NCBI GenBank assembly: GCA_028695395.1
Contig: JAQVJB010000046.1
Location: 1-13,421 of the forward strand
Source: Actinomycetota bacterium
GTDB lineage: Bacteria > Actinomycetota > Humimicrobiia > Humimicrobiales > Humimicrobiaceae
Direction: 5' to 3'
Length of the DNA: 13,421 bases
The translations under genes and the position numbers were made by a program. The notes under the pieces were generated by a model that saw nothing but the letters and a program-made list of their open reading frames with translations, did not search any database and was not told the origin of the DNA. Position 1 is the first letter of the stretch. Each line of letters opens with the position of its first letter. Below are positions 7,400-13,421 of this stretch, piece after piece.

Positions 7400-8581
7400 T
7401 TAATCAATATTACCTGAATACTCTTCAATTTCCTGTTTCTTCTTGCTTTCCCTGTAATCCCTGTAGATATACATAAGTTCTTTATCAAAGAGTGTTCTTT
7501 TTAAATCAACCGACATTGCACGCGTAAGAGCAAGTATTTCATTTGCTTCGATGTCTGTCAGGTCTATGCCGAATTCCCTGAACTTATGAAGTATAGTATG
7601 TGAGCCGGAATGCTTTCCTACAACAAGCTGTCGAGTAAGACCGACCTCTGCGGGTTCAAATACTTCATAATTTCTTGGATTTTTAAGGACACCATCCGCA
7701 TGTATTCCTGATTCATGTGCAAAAACATTAGTCCCTACAATAGCTTTCCATACAGGTATAGCTCTTGAAGATGATTTTGCCACATATTCAGATATCTCCC
7801 TGAACCTAGATGTATTTATTCCAAGATCTATATTTTCAAGATATTTCAGCGCCATTACGATTTCTTCAAGAGCAGCATTTCCAGTTCCTTCAGCCAGGCC
7901 GTTTATTGAGGTCATTACGCTGGAAGCACCGCCTCTTATTGCGGCAATACCATTAGCAGTTGCCATCCCGAAGCTATTCTTTGTATGAACCTCTAAGGGG
8001 AAATCGATTGAGCTTAAGATAGTATTTATCCTAAGAAAAGTCTTGAATGGGTCAAAGGCACCGACGCTGTCGCATATCCTTACCCTTAAAGCTCCTTTAG
8101 ATTTTGCAATATTGATAATCTGAAGTAATAATTCAAGATCTGCTCTTGTACCGTCTTCTGCGCTTATAATAAAATCTATATCATTCTTTTTAATTTCTTT
8201 TATTGTTTCTTTCAGCCTTGATATAAGAACATTTTTGCTCTTTTTATATTTTTCCCTAATATGGCCTTCAGAGGTAAATACTGTAATAACAATATTCTTA
8301 AGCCCGCATTCTTTCGCATAACTTATATTGGATGGTATAGCTTCAAGATAGCCAAATATTTTACTGCTTAAATTCAGGTTTAAGATTTCTTTTATGGTTT
8401 CTCTTTCCAGGGAAGAAATACTGGGAACTCCTATTTCAAGTTCCGGTATTCCTATCTCGTCAAGCATTTTTGCGATTCTTATTTTTTCATTTTTTGAAAA
8501 AACTACACCTGCAGTCTGCTCTCCGCTTCTTAGGGTAGAATCTATAATATTAATTTTTCTTTGATTTATTTCAGCCGCCAT
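7400..8581 (-). CDS. NifV-like synthase subunit B: degenerate TIM-barrel site, intact C-terminal motifs
   Basis: A 393-residue homocitrate/citrate/isopropylmalate synthase family protein (DRE-TIM barrel plus C-terminal subdomains). The catalytic barrel has lost key residues. The usual TLRDGEQ is TLRSGEQ, so the metal Asp is Ser19. The substrate Arg of the AWxR segment is Glu80. HxHND is HTKNS (His199, Lys201). NTTxNGxGERxGN reads MTSINGLAEGTGN, so the Arg is Gly232. In contrast the C-terminal motifs HESGIHADG (289-297), Tyr305 and GKHSGSH (322-328) are perfect. Alone it should not bind the metal normally. It most likely serves its neighbour, synthase A, as a lid-donating partner. The ATG at 8581 follows AAGGAG by 5 bases. 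A regulatory or separately specialised role is the alternative. Confidence 0.85.
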   Translation of the reverse strand: MAAEINQRKINIIDSTLRSGEQTAGVVFSKNEKIRIAKMLDEIGIPELEIGVPSISSLERETIKEILNLNLSSKIFGYLEAIPSNISYAKECGLKNIVITVFTSEGHIREKYKKSKNVLISRLKETIKEIKKNDIDFIISAEDGTRADLELLLQIINIAKSKGALRVRICDSVGAFDPFKTFLRINTILSSIDFPLEVHTKNSFGMATANGIAAIRGGASSVMTSINGLAEGTGNAALEEIVMALKYLENIDLGINTSRFREISEYVAKSSSRAIPVWKAIVGTNVFAHESGIHADGVLKNPRNYEVFEPAEVGLTRQLVVGKHSGSHTILHKFREFGIDLTDIEANEILALTRAMSVDLKRTLFDKELMYIYRDYRESKKKQEIEEYSGNID

Positions 8582-8610
8582 TTAAACTCCTTTTGGATTA
8601 AATTTTAAAA

Positions 8611-9792
8611 TTACCTGCTTTTTTTATAAGATTCACAAGTTTCAATTATCTCATTATCAAAAAGAGATCTTTTTAAAGAAATCGACTTATTGATAAATAT
8701 ATTCAGCAGTTCAGGAAGCTCTTTTTCATTAAATTTATAGCCTAATGAATTTAATTTTGAATTTAAAGAAAAAAGCCCTGAATATTTTCCAATAATGATT
8801 TTATTTTCAAGACCGACATCTTCAGGATCAAAAAGTTCATAATTCCTGTGATCTGATGCATAAAGCTTTATTCTGTTTTCAGATTCAAAAACAAATATAT
8901 TAGGCCCCACAATAGGCTTCCAGGCAGGAATCACCCTGTCTGACGCATTTGCAACATAATCCGATATTTCGCCGAATTTTCTGGTATTAAACCCCAGATC
9001 GATTCCCTCCAAAAATTTCATAGCCATTACAAACTCTTCAAAAGCAGCATTTCCTGCTCTCTCACCCAGGCCGTTAATAGTTGTATTTACGTATTTCGCG
9101 CCTGCTTTGATTCCGGCAATTGAATTTGCTATCGCCATTCCAAAATCATTATGCATGTGCATTTCTATATCTATTCCTACAATATCCCTTAAAGTTTTAA
9201 TTCGCAGAAATGTTTCAAATGGATCCATTATCCCCAGAGTATCACAGTATCTAAGCCTGTCTGCTCCTGCATCTCTGGCATTTCTTGCAAACTGAAGAAG
9301 AAATTCCATATCCGTTCTTGATGCATCTTCAGCATTGACAGATACGTAAAGATTATATTTCTTGGCAAAATCAACAGCAGTCTTTACACCTTCAAGCACC
9401 CACTCTCTTGTTTTTCTTAATTTCTGCTCTATATGGATATCTGAAGAAGAAATAGATATTGCTACTGAATCTACTCCGCACTCATAACTTGCCTTTAAAT
9501 CGGAAATCACTGCACGGTTCCAGGCAAGAAGGCTGCAGTTTAGCCCCATAGATGCGATTTTTTTGATTGATTCTTTTTCATCTCCCCCCATTGCAGGTAT
9601 TCCCACTTCAATCTGATGAACTCCTATATCGTCAAGCATTTTTGCGATATGTATTTTCTCGTCATTTGCAAATACGACGCCTGCCGTCTGCTCACCATCC
9701 CTTAATGTGGTATCGTCTATCTTGATTGATTTAGCGTCTATTTTTTCACTAGCTTTCTGAGAAAACTCAGTTAGTATATTTATTCCTCTCAT
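8611..9792 (-). CDS. NifV-like synthase subunit A: intact TIM-barrel site, lost C-terminal motifs (candidate Re-citrate synthase)
   Basis: First gene of the operon, 393 residues. Claisen-type condensation of acetyl-CoA with a 2-oxo acid is predicted: oxaloacetate to citrate is favoured by the operon, 2-oxoglutarate to homocitrate is the alternative. The barrel site is complete: DDTTLRDGEQ (Asp32), Arg93 in AWNRA, AEDASR at 154-159, RYCDTLG at 181-187, HMHND with His212/His214/Asn215, and NTTINGLGERAGN at 236-248. The C-terminal part is altered: HESGIHADG is FESENRIKL (302-310) and GKHSGSH is GKYSGLF (335-341), while Tyr318 in RNYELFDP remains. It aligns to synthase B at a constant 13-residue offset without gaps, indicating tandem duplication. 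The ATG at 9792 follows AGAGGT by 5 bases. It cannot be assigned a substrate from motifs alone. Confidence 0.85.
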   Translation of the reverse strand: MRGINILTEFSQKASEKIDAKSIKIDDTTLRDGEQTAGVVFANDEKIHIAKMLDDIGVHQIEVGIPAMGGDEKESIKKIASMGLNCSLLAWNRAVISDLKASYECGVDSVAISISSSDIHIEQKLRKTREWVLEGVKTAVDFAKKYNLYVSVNAEDASRTDMEFLLQFARNARDAGADRLRYCDTLGIMDPFETFLRIKTLRDIVGIDIEMHMHNDFGMAIANSIAGIKAGAKYVNTTINGLGERAGNAAFEEFVMAMKFLEGIDLGFNTRKFGEISDYVANASDRVIPAWKPIVGPNIFVFESENRIKLYASDHRNYELFDPEDVGLENKIIIGKYSGLFSLNSKLNSLGYKFNEKELPELLNIFINKSISLKRSLFDNEIIETCESYKKSR

Positions 9793-9849
9793 AATTACCT
9801 CTGGATAATCTCTTGATATTAAAGATTGAAATATTTATAAATTTAGTGG

Positions 9850-9858
9850 ATTATATCA
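9850..9858 (-). promoter_or_regulatory. Extended -10 promoter of the synthase/aconitase/icd operon
   Basis: The minus strand reads TGATATAAT, a perfect TATAAT (9850-9855) with the TGn extension (TG at 9857-9858). There is no good -35 at normal spacing, as expected for an extended -10 promoter. It implies a leader of about 50 bases before the ATG at 9792, too short for a riboswitch or T-box, and I see none. Confidence 0.55.
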
Positions 9859-10061
9859 TAATTTTTAAAAATTAATCCATTTTTCAATAAATTTTTATAA
9901 ACTTTGGGAATTTTACATTATTTTTTTAAAATCAATAATATTTTAAGACAAAATTATAAAAATTGATATAAATATTATAAAAATTAATATTTGAGTAGGA
10001 TTTTTGGGTAAATTATATATTTTTACTTTTTAAAAGAGGATTATTTAATTATTTTATATTA

Positions 10062-11513
10062 TTATCCTTTAATTACACCTAAAGGCTTTAACTTTGCAAC
10101 TTTTTTTGATAATCCAGCATTTTCGGCAATGTCAACTATGTCAGCAATATCTTTATATGCCTGCGGCGCTTCTTCCGCAAGGCCTGACATGCTATTTGCA
10201 AGAACTATGATTCCTTTCTCTCTAAAAAGTTCTTTTTTTAATTCGCTGCCGTTTATTTGTCTTTTGGCACTCGTTCTTGAAAGCAGTCTCCCTGCTCCGT
10301 GGCAGGAGGAACCCATGCTTTCAGTCATCGCCTTTTTCGTCCCAGTCATAATATACGAGTATCTTCCCATATCTCCCGGGATTATAACCGGCTGCCCTAT
10401 TTTTTTATAATCAGCAGGGATTGACTCATGTCCAGGCCCGAATGATCTTGTTGCTCCTTTGCGATGCACGCACAAATTCATCTTTTTATTATCTACGATA
10501 TGGTTTTCAACTTTTGCTACATTATGTGATATGTCATATATAAGCTCCATGCCCATTTTTTTATATGATTTTGAAAACATTTTTTCAAATTCCTGAATTA
10601 TCCAGTAAGACAGGCATTCCCTGTTAGCCATAGCAAAATTTACGGCACATCCCATTGCCTTATAATATTTCATCCCTTCCGCTGAATTAAATGGCGCACA
10701 TGCAAGCTGGCGGTCTTTCAGGTTGATATTATATTTTAATGAAGCATTTTGCATTATTTTAAGATAATCGCTGCAAACCTGATGCCCCAAGCCTCTTGAA
10801 CCTGAATGTACCATTATGAGAACCTGGTTTTCAAAAATATCCATTATGCCTGCAGCCTCTTTATCGAATATTTCACACACTTTCTGTAATTCTATAAAAT
10901 GATTTCCTGAACCAAGAGAGCCGAGCTGTTCCCTTCCTCTCTGCAGCGCTTCTTTGCTCACATGCGCCGGATCAGCTTCAAGAAAAGTACCGTTTTCTTC
11001 AATATGAGCAAGATTTTCTTCTAATCCACAATTATTGTTCACAGTCCACAAGGCACCTTTTAGTAAAACATCATGCATTTCACGGTCTGATAATCTTAAT
11101 CTTCCTTTTGTCCCAACCCCTTTCGGGACATTCATGAATATATTTTCCATGAGCATCTGGATTTTATTTTTAATATCGCCATATTCGAAATCTGTCTTTA
11201 TGACCCTTACGCCGCATGCAATATCAAAACCAACACCGCCGGGGGAAATAACGCCCTGTTGCAGATCGAAAGCAGCAACTCCCCCTATGGGAAAACCATA
11301 ACCATAGTGAATATCCGGCATGGCATAAGAAGCTTTTACTATGCCCGGAAGGGATGCGACATTAATTACCTGATTTATGGTTTCTTCCTGCAATACGGCT
11401 TCTATCAGTTTATCATTGGAAAATATTATACCTGGTACGTTCATACCTTTTCCCTTATCCAAAACTATTTCGAACTTATAATCATTTATTTTTTTTATTT
11501 GTCCATCAATCAT
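10062..11513 (-). CDS. rtcB: RNA-splicing/repair ligase RtcB (GTP- and Mn2+-dependent)
   Basis: Joins RNA 2',3'-cyclic phosphate or 3'-phosphate ends to 5'-OH ends through a guanylated histidine. It is 483 residues, the normal length. All expected active-site residues can be placed: Asp97 and Cys100 in GFDIACGVR, His205 in GSGNHF, His236 in VHSGSRGLGH, His330 in ISHNVA, and the guanylated His350 in HRKGATRSFGPG, plus MGSSCHGAGR at 400-409. The ATG at 11513 follows AGGAGG by 10 bases, and that site overlaps the stop codon of the upstream archease gene. The two are therefore one transcript and probably coupled. No RtcA or RtcR is visible nearby, so this is not the enterobacterial rtc operon layout. 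The natural RNA substrate is unknown. Confidence 0.97.
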   Translation of the reverse strand: MIDGQIKKINDYKFEIVLDKGKGMNVPGIIFSNDKLIEAVLQEETINQVINVASLPGIVKASYAMPDIHYGYGFPIGGVAAFDLQQGVISPGGVGFDIACGVRVIKTDFEYGDIKNKIQMLMENIFMNVPKGVGTKGRLRLSDREMHDVLLKGALWTVNNNCGLEENLAHIEENGTFLEADPAHVSKEALQRGREQLGSLGSGNHFIELQKVCEIFDKEAAGIMDIFENQVLIMVHSGSRGLGHQVCSDYLKIMQNASLKYNINLKDRQLACAPFNSAEGMKYYKAMGCAVNFAMANRECLSYWIIQEFEKMFSKSYKKMGMELIYDISHNVAKVENHIVDNKKMNLCVHRKGATRSFGPGHESIPADYKKIGQPVIIPGDMGRYSYIMTGTKKAMTESMGSSCHGAGRLLSRTSAKRQINGSELKKELFREKGIIVLANSMSGLAEEAPQAYKDIADIVDIAENAGLSKKVAKLKPLGVIKG

Positions 11514-11527
11514 TTTTAAAAAACCTC

Positions 11528-11998
11528 CTAAACATCAAAAATTATATTTACTTCAAAAATTTCATTTTTAATGTCCTGGATTATATTAAGATTGTGATAA
11601 GTAGGTCCTTTTATATGAGTAAGTATTTCATGCTTTTTTAAATCAATTCGCTCGCCTGAAGCTTTTGCTTCCAGGGAATATTCAGGATTTATATCAGCCT
11701 CATTTTTGTCTGGAAAAAATGAAATTATTTTAAAATCAAAGAAAAGTATTTTTTTTGTCTCATGATAAAATAAAAGCTTTTCTAACCAGGAAACAAGCAG
11801 TTCTTCATAAGAAGCACCTTTAATTTTGATGATAAATATCTTATCAATATTATTTAAGCGGAATTTCTTATTTTTACCGATAAGGGAAAACATTCCTCTT
11901 GCAGAGTTTTCAAATAACTCTTCTATGTTCCTGCCATAAGCTCTTATTTTTACATCTGAAGTATAGTCAATTACTTCAAATTCTTTACTTAAAGTCAT
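11528..11998 (-). CDS. Archease (RtcB activator)
   Basis: Small protein that speeds RtcB guanylylation and multiple turnover. It is 156 residues with the family layout: N-terminal metal-site segment (here IDYTSDVKIRAYG, residues 10-22), a central YEELLVSWLEKLLF helix, a late HIKGPTYHNL segment and a C-terminal FDV with Asp155. The usual HTAD is YTSD here, so the His is Tyr12, while the flanking Asp11 and Asp15 remain. It sits 14 bases before rtcB, and its stop codon TAG forms the first bases of the rtcB ribosome site, which agrees with joint function. The ATG at 11998 is preceded by GAGGAA about 8 bases upstream. I could not settle a promoter in the 198-base divergent gap shared with metF. 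Confidence 0.9.
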   Translation of the reverse strand: MTLSKEFEVIDYTSDVKIRAYGRNIEELFENSARGMFSLIGKNKKFRLNNIDKIFIIKIKGASYEELLVSWLEKLLFYHETKKILFFDFKIISFFPDKNEADINPEYSLEAKASGERIDLKKHEILTHIKGPTYHNLNIIQDIKNEIFEVNIIFDV

Positions 11999-12094
11999 AA
12001 TTCAATTCCTCGCAAGATGCTAATTCCCTTTCAAATATTATTTTTCAAACAATCATATTTATTTGGTTTTATTATTAATTATCAATAAAATATT

Positions 12095-12123
12095 TTTACA
12101 AACCAGCATTGTCCTATTATTAT
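12095..12123 (+). promoter_or_regulatory. Candidate sigma70 promoter of metF
   Basis: TTTACA (12095-12100), a 17-base spacer and TATTAT (12118-12123); each hexamer matches five of six consensus bases. The surroundings are very AT-rich and contain overlapping TATTAT repeats, so the exact -10 is uncertain. The leader would be about 65 bases. Confidence 0.4.
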
Positions 12124-12187
12124 TATAGAAACAATATTATAATTTTAAAATTCAATTGAAGAATAATGCATTTGCTTCATATCATTT

Positions 12188-12193
12188 GGAGGA
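12188..12193 (+). promoter_or_regulatory. Shine-Dalgarno site of metF
   Basis: GGAGGA with only 4 bases between GGAGG and the ATG at 12197, a rather tight but workable spacing. It supports that start over internal ones. Confidence 0.7.
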
Positions 12194-12196
12194 TAA

Positions 12197-13129
12197 ATGG
12201 AAAACTTGTCATCAATAAAGGATACATCTTTTAATAATGGGGAAAAAACAAATCTACAGATAAAGCTTGAAGATAAAAAATTTGCTGTAACCTGTGAAAT
12301 AGGGCCTCCGAAAGGAGTCGATATTACTGAAATAAAGGAAACAGCCAAAATCCTTAAGGGCATCGTAGATGCTGTAAATGTAACAGATCTTCAAAGTTCA
12401 GTAATGAGATTAGGTTCACTTGTTACCTGCCATCTTCTCCTGGACTATGGAATAGAACCGATTTTCCAGATGACCTGCAGGGATAGAAACAGGCTTGCGC
12501 TTCAGTCAGACCTGTTAAGCGCTTATGTAATGGGGATAAAAAATGTTCTTGCTCTTACCGGAGACCACACTACTGTGGGAGACCATCCTCAGGCAAAACC
12601 TGTTTACGACCTTGACTCTGTAAGTCTGCTCTGGACTATGCAGAAGCTTGAAAGCGGCGTAGATCTTGCAGGAAAAGCATTGACAGGCAGTCCGGCTTTT
12701 TTTAAAGGTGCTGTTGTAAATCCCGGAGCTGATACAGATGTATCTCTGCAGCTACAATTTTTAAAGATGCAGAAAAAAATAAATGCAGGTGCACAGTTTT
12801 TCCAAACACAGGCTATCTTTGATTCTGCCACATTTGAAAATTTTATGGAAAGAGTTGATAAATTAGATATTAAAACTCCTGTTCTTGCCGGCATAATATT
12901 GCTTAAATCTGAGAAAATGGCGAGATATATGAATAAATTCGTACCCGGAATAAATGTACCTGACGATATTATAAAAAAGATGGAAAATTCTCAGGACAAA
13001 GTATCGGCAATGCTAGAAATTACCCAGGAATTAATTGAGAAAATAAAACCTTTTGCCCAGGGAGTCCACATACAAGCTCTTGGATGGGAAAAACATGTTC
13101 CTGTTTTATTGAAAAATTTAAATATTTAA
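12197..13129 (+). CDS. metF: Methylenetetrahydrofolate reductase family protein (MetF)
   Basis: Reduces 5,10-methylene-tetrahydrofolate to the 5-methyl form on FAD, for methionine synthesis or the methyl branch of the Wood-Ljungdahl pathway. It is 310 residues, a single TIM-barrel domain without the eukaryotic regulatory domain. Marks are CEIGPPKG at 33-40 with the catalytic-type Glu34, FQMTCRDRNR at 90-99, ALTGDHTT at 119-126, and NAGAQFFQTQAIFD at about 195-208 for the folate side. It is the only plus-strand gene, divergent from archease/rtcB and followed by its own terminator. No metV or other folate/C1 genes are in view, so which pathway it serves cannot be decided here. Confidence 0.9.
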   Translation: MENLSSIKDTSFNNGEKTNLQIKLEDKKFAVTCEIGPPKGVDITEIKETAKILKGIVDAVNVTDLQSSVMRLGSLVTCHLLLDYGIEPIFQMTCRDRNRLALQSDLLSAYVMGIKNVLALTGDHTTVGDHPQAKPVYDLDSVSLLWTMQKLESGVDLAGKALTGSPAFFKGAVVNPGADTDVSLQLQFLKMQKKINAGAQFFQTQAIFDSATFENFMERVDKLDIKTPVLAGIILLKSEKMARYMNKFVPGINVPDDIIKKMENSQDKVSAMLEITQELIEKIKPFAQGVHIQALGWEKHVPVLLKNLNI

Positions 13130-13280
13130 AATAATAAAAAATAAATAACAGATTCAAATATCAAGCATCTGGATTAAGCAGGCAATTATTAAACAAATAT
13201 TATAAATATAAGAAAAATAAAAAAATAATATTGTAAAATGTTTTATATTTGATAGAATAATAAAGATTCATTTCCCCTCC

Positions 13281-13312
13281 GAGCGGTTTTTCCCAAAACC
13301 GCTCTTTTTTTT
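13281..13312 (+). terminator. Intrinsic terminator after metF
   Basis: A perfect 10-base stem GAGCGGTTTT / AAAACCGCTC with a TCCC loop (13281-13304), followed by eight or nine T residues. It lies about 150 bases after the metF stop. The bases between (13130-13280) are AT-rich and show no gene. Confidence 0.92.
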
Positions 13313-13360
13313 GCCCAAAACCAGTTTATTATCAGTTAAAAATTTTTATCATAATCATCT

Positions 13361-13404
13361 TGTGATATTTTGTCACTGACAGGCAATTTAAAAACTAGTA
13401 TTTT
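13361..13404 (+). promoter_or_regulatory. Possible promoter with GTGA-N7-TCAC dyad for a gene beyond the window
   Basis: CTGACA (13376-13381), 17 bases, then TATTTT (13399-13404). A small inverted repeat GTGA/TCAC (13362-13376) touches the -35 and could be an operator. No gene follows inside the window, so this rests on short motifs in AT-rich DNA. Confidence 0.25.
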
Positions 13405-13421
13405 ATTATTTAAAATATTAT

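Noticed and set aside
7400..8581. Reading synthase B as a pseudogene
   Set aside because: The frame is intact and full length, and its C-terminal motifs are perfectly kept while the partner has lost exactly those, so the losses look selected rather than random decay.
9793..10061. Riboswitch or T-box leader ahead of the synthase operon
   Set aside because: The region is almost pure A/T without stem structure, and the predicted leader is only about 50 bases.
10037..10068. AGGAT...ATCCT inverted repeat at the end of rtcB followed by CTCTTTT on the minus strand, a possible terminator
   Set aside because: Only about five base pairs hold before mismatches, and one arm lies in the coding end; too weak to call in such AT-rich DNA.
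13202..13276. Minus-strand mini-ORF of about 23 codons after a GGAGGGG-like site
   Set aside because: Its ribosome-like site is next to the terminator stem of metF, the peptide is just AT-rich-codon sequence, and there is no supporting promoter.

Overview
This is an AT-rich window with tightly packed genes, almost all on the minus strand. The gene content is MEP-type isoprenoid synthesis, an aconitase/isocitrate-dehydrogenase module with citrate- or homocitrate-synthase-like proteins, RtcB with archease, and a short MetF. This suggests an anaerobic bacterium, probably from a low-GC or little-cultured lineage. I cannot fix the phylum from the sequence. Nothing indicates phage, plasmid, insertion sequences or CRISPR.

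Layout by coordinate. (1) Positions 1-4252, minus strand: an isoprenoid operon in transcription order drl, polyprenyl synthase, type 2 IPP isomerase, ispE (cut by the window edge). It has its own sigma70-type promoter, and successive genes are 37 nt apart, 4 nt apart and overlapping. The first gene is a homoserine-dehydrogenase-like protein with a C-terminal SAF region. Its position makes it a strong candidate for DRL, the alternative DXP reductoisomerase known from Brucella. (2) Positions 4279-9858, minus strand: a five-gene operon in transcription order: NifV-like synthase A, NifV-like synthase B, aconitase-type large subunit, small subunit, isocitrate dehydrogenase. It has an extended -10 promoter and ends at a long hairpin terminator. 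The dehydrogenase has isocitrate-type motifs, so I read the operon as acetyl-CoA + oxaloacetate to citrate, isocitrate and 2-oxoglutarate (glutamate supply), with the synthase pair acting as a Re-type citrate synthase. Homocitrate chemistry remains possible. (3) Positions 10062-11998, minus strand: archease followed by rtcB, an RNA-ligation pair. (4) Positions 12095-13312, plus strand: metF with a candidate promoter and a perfect terminator. The last ~110 bases hold no gene, only a possible promoter for something beyond the window.

The most interesting observation is the synthase pair. The two 393-residue paralogs align without a gap at a constant offset of 13 residues, and they are damaged in complementary ways. 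Synthase A keeps the whole metal/substrate site of the TIM barrel but has lost the HESGIHxxG and GKHSG motifs of the C-terminal part. Synthase B keeps those motifs but has lost the metal-binding Asp, the substrate Arg, the second His of HxHN and the Arg of GERxGN. In this family the C-terminal His is supplied to the active site by the neighbouring subunit. The pair therefore looks like an obligate heteromer with one working site per dimer.
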